Shown piece after piece: positions 59,001-64,000 of a stretch of 64,000 nucleotides of DNA (position 1 is the stretch's first letter; each line of letters opens with the position of its first letter). The notes beneath the pieces are model-generated. The model searched no databases and was not told the DNA's origin. It saw only the letters and a list, made by a program, of their open reading frames with translations. This DNA is from Kribbella italica (GTDB taxonomy: Bacteria > Actinomycetota > Actinomycetes > Propionibacteriales > Kribbellaceae): contig NZ_JACHMY010000001.1 in assembly GCF_014205135.1 (NCBI RefSeq), forward strand, positions 7,130,001 through 7,194,000, in the 5' to 3' direction. The translations under genes and the position numbers were made by a program.

Positions 59001-59732
59001 TCAGGAGCGCTTGAACAGCAGCTTCCACGGCATCAGCGCCGACTCGAGCTGCACCTTCAGGCTCATCTTCGACGCGCCGTGCGTGCGCTCCTCGAACCGG
59101 ATCGGCACCTCGGCGATCCGGAAGCCGCGGCGGACCGCGCGGGTGTTCATCTCGACCTGGAACGAGTACCCGTTGCTCTGGATCGAGCCGACGTCGATCG
59201 CCCGCAGGGTGTCGGCCTTCCACGCCTTGAACCCGGCGGTGGCGTCCTTGACGTGCAGCCGCAGGATCGTGTTCACGTAGAAGTTCGCCCAGGCCGACAG
59301 CAGCCGGCGGTGCCAGGCCCACTCGGCCGCGGCCGATCCGCCGGGCACGTACCGGGACCCGATCACCAGGCCCGCGTCCGTGGTCCGCAGCGTCTCCACC
59401 ATCGTCGGCAGCACCGACGCCGGGTGGGACAGGTCCGCGTCCATCTGGATCACGATCTCGGCGTTCTCGTCGAGCGCGCGGGTGATGCCGGCGATGTACG
59501 CGCGGCCCAGCCCGTCCTTGGCGGTCCGGTGCAGGACGCCGACCCGCTCCGGCGCGGCCTTGGCCAGCTCGTCGGCGACGTCGCCGGTGCCGTCGGGGGA
59601 GTTGTCGTCGACGACCAGCATCTGCAACCCGGGCAGGTCGAGGTCCGCCAGCAGCTGCGCCAGCTCCGGCAGGTTCTCCCGCTCGTTGTAGGTCGGGACG
59701 ACGACGATGATCTTGGAGGAGCTCTCGCCCAT
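59001..59732 (-). CDS. polyprenol-phosphate mannosyltransferase-like (GT2)
   Basis: A 243-residue family-2 glycosyltransferase of the dolichol-phosphate mannose synthase type: VVVPTYNERENLPEL, LVVDDNSPDGTGD, the DxD motif VIQMDADLSHP, and GSRYVPGGS. It lacks C-terminal membrane helices, like the catalytic domain of mycobacterial Ppm1. It should transfer mannose from GDP-mannose to polyprenyl phosphate for lipoglycan or protein mannosylation. Confidence 0.88.
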   Translation of the reverse strand: MGESSSKIIVVVPTYNERENLPELAQLLADLDLPGLQMLVVDDNSPDGTGDVADELAKAAPERVGVLHRTAKDGLGRAYIAGITRALDENAEIVIQMDADLSHPASVLPTMVETLRTTDAGLVIGSRYVPGGSAAAEWAWHRRLLSAWANFYVNTILRLHVKDATAGFKAWKADTLRAIDVGSIQSNGYSFQVEMNTRAVRRGFRIAEVPIRFEERTHGASKMSLKVQLESALMPWKLLFKRS

Positions 59733-59794
59733 GGACAAATTCCTAGCTTCGGGGATCAGGACGCTATCGCATCAACCGGTCTAGGGCCCTGAAG

Positions 59795-59877
59795 GTGACG
59801 TTCCTGGCAGTGGATGTCGGAACCACCACCAGCAAAGTCTGCCTGATCCCGCCAAGCCACCCGCGCGGGGTCCCCGA
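59795..59877 (+). pseudogene. N-terminal remnant of a FGGY sugar kinase
   Basis: GTG 59795 begins MTFLAVDVGTTTSKVCLIP, the phosphate-1 motif that opens FGGY carbohydrate kinases. The similarity stops after about 19 residues and the frame then runs antisense to the LacI gene. It looks like the 5' stub of a deleted kinase gene. Confidence 0.55.
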
Positions 59878-60909
59878 TCAGGCCGCCGGACCGGTCGATC
59901 CGCGGACGATCAGCCGCGGCGCGACCCGCACGATCCGGCGCCGGGCCGGCAGTTCCCCGCGGATCCGGGCCAGCAGCAACCGTGCGCAGTTCCGCCCCAG
60001 CTCGACGGTGTGCTGGTCGACCGTGGTGAGCGCCGGTGCGACCAGTGACATCCACGGCACATCGTCGTACGCCGCCAGGCTGATCCGTCGCGGGATCTTC
60101 CACCGTCGCCGCTTGATCTCGGCCAGCGCGCCCTGGGCCAGCACGTTGTTCGCCGCGACGATCGCCGTCATGTCCAGCGAATCCAGCAGTTCCCGGGTGG
60201 TCTCCTGCGCCGCGACCGCGTCGAAGCTGGTGTAGGCGATCAGCTGCTCGTCGACCTCGAGCCCGTGATCGGCGTGGGCGGCGCGAAAGCCCGCCAGCCG
60301 GCCGGCGCCGGTCGACCACTTCGTCTCGTCGATCAGGAACCCGATCCGCGTGTGTCCCAAGCCGATCAGGTGCTCGGTCAGCTCGCGGGCACCGGCCTTG
60401 TTGTCGCTCAGGACGACGTCGCTCCCGGACCGGCCGAGCTCGCGATCGGCGCAGACCACGTGGACGCCGTTGTCCTGCAGGATGCGCGGGCAGGCCGCGG
60501 TCACGGGCGTCACGATCACGCCCGGGACCCGCATCGCCAGCAGCGTTTCGGCAGCGCGCATCTCCTCGGCCGGGTCGCCGTTGTCGTTCACCAGCACCAT
60601 CTGGTACTCGGCCGCGCGCAGCTCCTCCTCGATCCCGGCCGCGAGGTCGGCGTAGAAGGGATTGCGCAGGTCGGAGATCAGGACGCCGATCGACGTCGAC
60701 GTCCGGCTGCGCAGGTTGCGCGCGTTGTGGTCGAGCACGTAGCCGATCCGGTTCGCGGCGGCCTGGACGCGTTCGCGGACCTCGGGAGAGGCGTATCCCC
60801 TGGTGTGCAAGGCCCTCGACACCGTCGACGGCGAGACGCCCGCCTCCCGCGCGACGTCCTGCACCGTTGGCCGTTTCACTGGTCCTTGCGCTTGCCCCCG
60901 TGGATTCAT
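59878..60909 (-). CDS. LacI-family transcriptional regulator
   Basis: A 343-residue repressor. The HTH is canonical (PTVQDVAREAGVSPSTVSRAL, then hinge LDHNARNLRSRTSTSIGVLI). The C-terminal periplasmic-binding-like domain would bind a sugar or its phosphate. Next to it lies a sugar-kinase remnant, so its original target operon may be gone. Confidence 0.93.
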   Translation of the reverse strand: MNPRGQAQGPVKRPTVQDVAREAGVSPSTVSRALHTRGYASPEVRERVQAAANRIGYVLDHNARNLRSRTSTSIGVLISDLRNPFYADLAAGIEEELRAAEYQMVLVNDNGDPAEEMRAAETLLAMRVPGVIVTPVTAACPRILQDNGVHVVCADRELGRSGSDVVLSDNKAGARELTEHLIGLGHTRIGFLIDETKWSTGAGRLAGFRAAHADHGLEVDEQLIAYTSFDAVAAQETTRELLDSLDMTAIVAANNVLAQGALAEIKRRRWKIPRRISLAAYDDVPWMSLVAPALTTVDQHTVELGRNCARLLLARIRGELPARRRIVRVAPRLIVRGSTGPAA

Positions 60910-60927
60910 GCGCGGAGTCTAGGGTCT

Positions 60928-62769
60928 TCAGTTGCCCGGAGCTACGGTCTCCATCACCAGCAGTACGCCGCGCTGACCGCCGTCGGGGCCCAGCAGGGCG
61001 CTGCAGAGCAGGCGGACGGTGATCGACCGGCCGCGCCGGTTGACCGAGTCGATGCGTGCCTCGCGCGGTGTGCCAGCGGGTGCGAGCGCTGACCTCAGCA
61101 GCGGCCGGAGCACCTCCGACGGCAGCCCGACGTCCAGGTTGAGCAGGTGCCGACCTTCGGCCTCGTCCCGGCGTACGCCCCACAGCTCTTGGGCAGCCGC
61201 GTTCCAGGCCAGGACCTGCAGTTCGGTGTCGACGACGATCACTCCGGACGTGAACGCGGTCATCACCGCCTCGAGGAAGTCGTTCACGTCGTTCAGCTCG
61301 GTACTGCGCTCGCGGACCGCCTCGTTGATGATCTGCAGCTCGTCGTTGGTCGACTGCAGTTCCTCGTTCATCGTCTCGAGCTCTTCGTTGGTGGACTGGA
61401 GCTCCTCGTTCGTGGTCTCCAGTTCCTCCACCGTCGACTGCAGTTCCTCGTTGGTGGTCTCGAGCTCCTCGTTCGTCGACTGCAGCTCGGCGTTCGTGGT
61501 CTCCAGTTGGCGGTTGACCCGGTCGACCTCCAGCCGGAGCGCACGCGTGGTGCTGACGTCGTGGAACACCACCGAGATCCCGAGCAGTTCGGTGCCGTCC
61601 ACCACCGGGTTCAGGTGCACCTCGAACCAGTGCGCGACCCCGCCCGGCCGGTTGTACTCGACCTCGGAGATCCTGATCGGCTTGCGCTCGGCCACGACCT
61701 GGTCGAGATGGCTGCGCAGCGACAGCGGCTGGTACGACACCTCCAGCTCGCGGATCGGTCGGCCCAGATCCCGCCGGGACAGGCCGAACAGCGTCGCGGC
61801 CTGGTCGCTCAGCAGCACCAGGTTGTCGTCGACACCGACCACCAGCTGGGCGATCGGGCTGGCCGCGAAGGCCTGCTCGTGGAGCCGGTCGGGCAGGCCG
61901 CTCGGCTCGGCCGGTTCGGACCCGGTGCGCCCGATCGGCGTCGACCGGTGGGCCAGCCGACGGAAGATCCGTTGTTTCAGGTCGACCGGCTCGAACAGGC
62001 GGCTCCGCCCGAGCAGCATCTCGGCCCGGCCCAGGAACAGCACGCCCCGAGGGACCAGCGCGAAGTGGAAACGGTTCAGCACCCGCTGCTGGGTCTCGGC
62101 GTTGAAGTACATCAGCGTGTTGCGGCACAGCAGCAGGTCGACCCGGGAGATCGGCGCGTCCTGGACCAGGTCGTTGCGGCCGAAGATCACCGTCCGGCGC
62201 AGGTCGGGACGGAACACGAGCCGGTCGCCGCGCTGCTCGAAGTACGCCGCCCGCTGCTCATCCGGGACGCCAGCCAGATCGCTGTCGCCGTACGACGCCT
62301 GCCGCGCCTGGGCGAGCGCCTCGTCGTCGACGTCGGTGGCGTAGATCTTCACCTGCTTGAGGTAGTTGTCGATCCCGAGCTCGTCGGCGAGCAGCATGGC
62401 CAGCGAGTACGGCTCCTGGCCGGTCGAGCAGCCGGTGCTCCAGATCCGCAGCGGGTCGCCCGGGCTGCGCTCGGCGAGCAGGGCCGGTACCACCTCGGTC
62501 CGCAGCCGGTCCCAGGCGTCGGTGTCGCGGAAGAAGCTGGTGACGTTGATCAGGATCGTGTTGAACAGCGCCGTGAACTCCTGCGGGTCGACCTGCAGTA
62601 GGTCGAGGTATGCTTGGTGGCTGGTGATCCCGACCTGGCTCATCCGGTGCTGGATCCGGCGCAACAGACTGCTGCGCTTGTAGCCGCCGAAGTCGAAACC
62701 GCGGGACTCGCGCAGGTAGGCGAGCAGATCCTCGAAGGCGTCGTCGGGCTCGGTTGGCTCATTCGTCAC
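60928..62769 (-). CDS. CheR-type methyltransferase with PAS domains and coiled coil
   Basis: A 613-residue signalling protein. Residues ~15-270 are a CheR methyltransferase (SSLLRRIQHRMSQVGI; the SAM site IWSTGCSTGQEPYSLAM; DLLLCRNTLMYF). A PAS domain follows (SPIAQLVVGVDDNLVLLSDQ). Then comes a regular coiled coil of repeats TNEELQS and TNEELET (about 60 residues, 42-base period in DNA). A second PAS domain closes the protein. It forms an operon with a STAS/HATPase gene and a CheB-related gene upstream. It probably belongs to a sensory pathway unrelated to motility. Confidence 0.87.
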   Translation of the reverse strand: MTNEPTEPDDAFEDLLAYLRESRGFDFGGYKRSSLLRRIQHRMSQVGITSHQAYLDLLQVDPQEFTALFNTILINVTSFFRDTDAWDRLRTEVVPALLAERSPGDPLRIWSTGCSTGQEPYSLAMLLADELGIDNYLKQVKIYATDVDDEALAQARQASYGDSDLAGVPDEQRAAYFEQRGDRLVFRPDLRRTVIFGRNDLVQDAPISRVDLLLCRNTLMYFNAETQQRVLNRFHFALVPRGVLFLGRAEMLLGRSRLFEPVDLKQRIFRRLAHRSTPIGRTGSEPAEPSGLPDRLHEQAFAASPIAQLVVGVDDNLVLLSDQAATLFGLSRRDLGRPIRELEVSYQPLSLRSHLDQVVAERKPIRISEVEYNRPGGVAHWFEVHLNPVVDGTELLGISVVFHDVSTTRALRLEVDRVNRQLETTNAELQSTNEELETTNEELQSTVEELETTNEELQSTNEELETMNEELQSTNDELQIINEAVRERSTELNDVNDFLEAVMTAFTSGVIVVDTELQVLAWNAAAQELWGVRRDEAEGRHLLNLDVGLPSEVLRPLLRSALAPAGTPREARIDSVNRRGRSITVRLLCSALLGPDGGQRGVLLVMETVAPGN

Positions 62770-62778
62770 TTGGTCACG

Positions 62779-63579
62779 CTACTGCCCGTTTCGCCAGCGA
62801 TTGTTGATCGCCGCCTTCGCGTCGGGTCCACGCAGCCGCAGTGTGGCCCAGACCACCTTGCCTCCGGTCGAGGTCGGGGTCGCGCCCCAGGCAGTCGCCA
62901 GCACCGTGACGATGCCGAGCCCGAGACCGTTCTCCCTGGTGGTGCTCGGTGGCCGGGGGACCGGGTACAGCGGGCTGTAATCGGTGACCGCGACGGTCAG
63001 CACCTCACGCCGCAGCTCGAGCCGCAGCTCGGCGTCGGTGCCGGCGTGCCGGACTACGTTGCCGACCAGCTCGGACACGATTGCTACCGCGTCCTCGACC
63101 ACCTCCTCGCAGTGCCACAGCTCGCAGGTCGCGGCGACGAACCGGCGGGCGACGCCACCGCTGTGAGGGTCGTTGGCCAGCCGTAACCTTGTCAGCTGCC
63201 GGACCGGCGGCCGGCCGATCGAGGCGAGCGCGGTGGACAGGTTGCCGTACACCGGAAGGAAACGGGCGATCGTCCGCGCTTGCTGCTGGAACTCGCGAGT
63301 GTGGTCGTCGCCGACTACCAGGATCAGCGGTGTGCCCGACCAGTCGGCGGCCTGCCGGGCCACCGCCGCGAACAGGCTGAGCGTGACCGTCCGGGCCGGT
63401 AAGAGGTCCTTGAGCAGTACGACGACCGCGGACGGCTGGTCGGCCACGGCCTTCAGCAGGTATGCCCGCAGCTGCGGACCGGTCGCCACGTCCAGTACGC
63501 CGGTCGGCCGGATCACCGCCGCCTCGCCGACGGTGTGTTTCCAATCAGCAAGGCGCTCGGCCTGTTCATCCGTCGTCAC
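62779..63579 (-). CDS. STAS plus HATPase (anti-sigma-kinase-like) protein
   Basis: A 266-residue protein. The N-terminal ~110 residues resemble a STAS domain (AAVIRPTGVLDVATGPQLRAYLL, VVLLKDLLPA). The C-terminal half is an RsbW-like ATPase (VAIVSELVGNVVRHAGTDAEL; GLGLGIVTVLATAWGA). It should take part in partner switching. It overlaps the CheB-related gene and precedes the CheR gene by 9 bases. Confidence 0.83.
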   Translation of the reverse strand: MTTDEQAERLADWKHTVGEAAVIRPTGVLDVATGPQLRAYLLKAVADQPSAVVVLLKDLLPARTVTLSLFAAVARQAADWSGTPLILVVGDDHTREFQQQARTIARFLPVYGNLSTALASIGRPPVRQLTRLRLANDPHSGGVARRFVAATCELWHCEEVVEDAVAIVSELVGNVVRHAGTDAELRLELRREVLTVAVTDYSPLYPVPRPPSTTRENGLGLGIVTVLATAWGATPTSTGGKVVWATLRLRGPDAKAAINNRWRNGQ

Positions 63580-64000
63580 CGTCCTTCGTCGCCTCGGGAC
63601 CACCCGAGGTCAGTCGGGCCCGGATCAACCGAGCGGCCGCGTCCGTCTCCTGGCCCGAGGCCACGTATCGCTGAGCACGGTCCTCGTAGCCCCGGCCTCG
63701 AGCCGTGTCCTCCAGCTGCCGGGCCAGGGCGGTCTTCTCGTCGAGGGTCCGCAGCGCAATCCACAGTGCAGCCTGCATCCGATGGTCCGCTGTGGCAAGA
63801 AGAGCGTCCGCACTCCAGGCGTGCCCAGTCTGACAGCGGAATCCCTCGTGACCTCCGGCCGGTGCGGACAGCGGCCGGCCGCAGTCCGGACAGACCAGCC
63901 CGGCGGCCTGAGTCACCGACTCGGGCAACGATCCGAGTGCCTCCTGGTACCGCAGCATCGCGCCAGGTCCGTCCGACACCGCCAGCTCAACCGGTACGGC
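63566..64000 (-). CDS. CheB-related protein, C-terminal part (cut by window edge)
   Basis: The reading frame is open up to the window edge, so only the C-terminal ~144 residues are seen. They include CPDCGRPLSAPAGGHEGFRC (a zinc-ribbon-like Cys pattern) and GHAWSADALLATADHRMQAALWIALRTLDEK, a tail commonly fused behind CheB methylesterase domains. The catalytic part would lie outside the window. Confidence 0.6.
   Translation of the reverse strand, partial: AVPVELAVSDGPGAMLRYQEALGSLPESVTQAAGLVCPDCGRPLSAPAGGHEGFRCQTGHAWSADALLATADHRMQAALWIALRTLDEKTALARQLEDTARGRGYEDRAQRYVASGQETDAAARLIRARLTSGGPEATKDGDDG

Noticed and set aside
59756..62128. 790-codon minus-strand ORF
   Set aside because: It overlaps the LacI and CheR/PAS genes in another frame and has no domain-like pattern.

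Overview
This is high-GC actinobacterial chromosome. The base composition, frequent GTG and TTG starts, purF and purM beside a DUF3073 gene, an MmpL-type transporter and a large set of regulators suggest a soil actinomycete, probably Kribbella or a relative. The genus is an inference; no rRNA or marker search was possible.

Left chromosomal part (1-38216). Two tandem TrmB-LuxR-type regulators face a 43-residue secreted peptide gene whose product ends in Cys-x-x-Cys-Trp. Next come purF and purM, a DUF3073 gene, an ABC exporter with a histidine kinase and response regulator, and an NlpC/P60 wall hydrolase behind a c-di-AMP riboswitch and two Crp-like sites. Further genes encode a PLP dehydratase, a CSLREA/RTX secreted protein, a TetR-MFS pair, a phosphotransferase, several acetyltransferases, a GIY-YIG protein and a nitrilase homologue lacking catalytic residues. 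From 24.8 to 29.4 kb lies a duplicated XRE-sensor module with GNAT and glycosyltransferase genes. Then come an MmpL exporter and a second two-component system. Several genes here are broken or shortened: a frameshifted GNAT, a HEAT gene without a clear start, a frameshifted phytase-like esterase and a GNAT with an internal gap.

Integrated element (38217-56711). An 18.5-kb actinomycete integrative and conjugative element (AICE) sits in the 3' end of a tRNA-Phe gene, flanked by 45-bp direct repeats. Its left part holds control genes: an excisionase-like HTH protein, a cupin, an XRE-Nudix protein and a divergent GntR repressor facing a promoter with two operators. The middle holds small Cys-rich proteins, a WhiB-like protein, a membrane protein, an FtsK/TraB translocase, a candidate clt site and a second FtsK-like protein with damaged ATPase motifs. 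The right part is a tightly coupled replication and DNA-modification run: SSB, primase-polymerase, a TGT/DpdA-like protein, a PAPS-reductase-like protein, a D12 adenine methylase, a RepA-type helicase, xis and int. Two 103-bp repeat blocks built on a 9-mer lie in inverted orientation near the two ends.

Right chromosomal part (56669-64000). Three tRNA genes (Phe, Asp, Glu, all minus) precede a secreted zinc metalloprotease, a small zincin, a polyprenol-phosphate mannosyltransferase-like gene, a LacI regulator beside a sugar-kinase remnant, and a CheB-STAS/HATPase-CheR/PAS signalling operon cut by the window edge.

Most noteworthy: the coupled TGT-like/PAPS-like/methylase cargo; the 103-bp repeat pair; a 630-bp inverted structure made of hairpins with one loop motif and covarying stems next to the attachment site; a 170-bp inverted-repeat element whose end forms part of a kinase promoter; and the regulator-peptide locus at the left edge.
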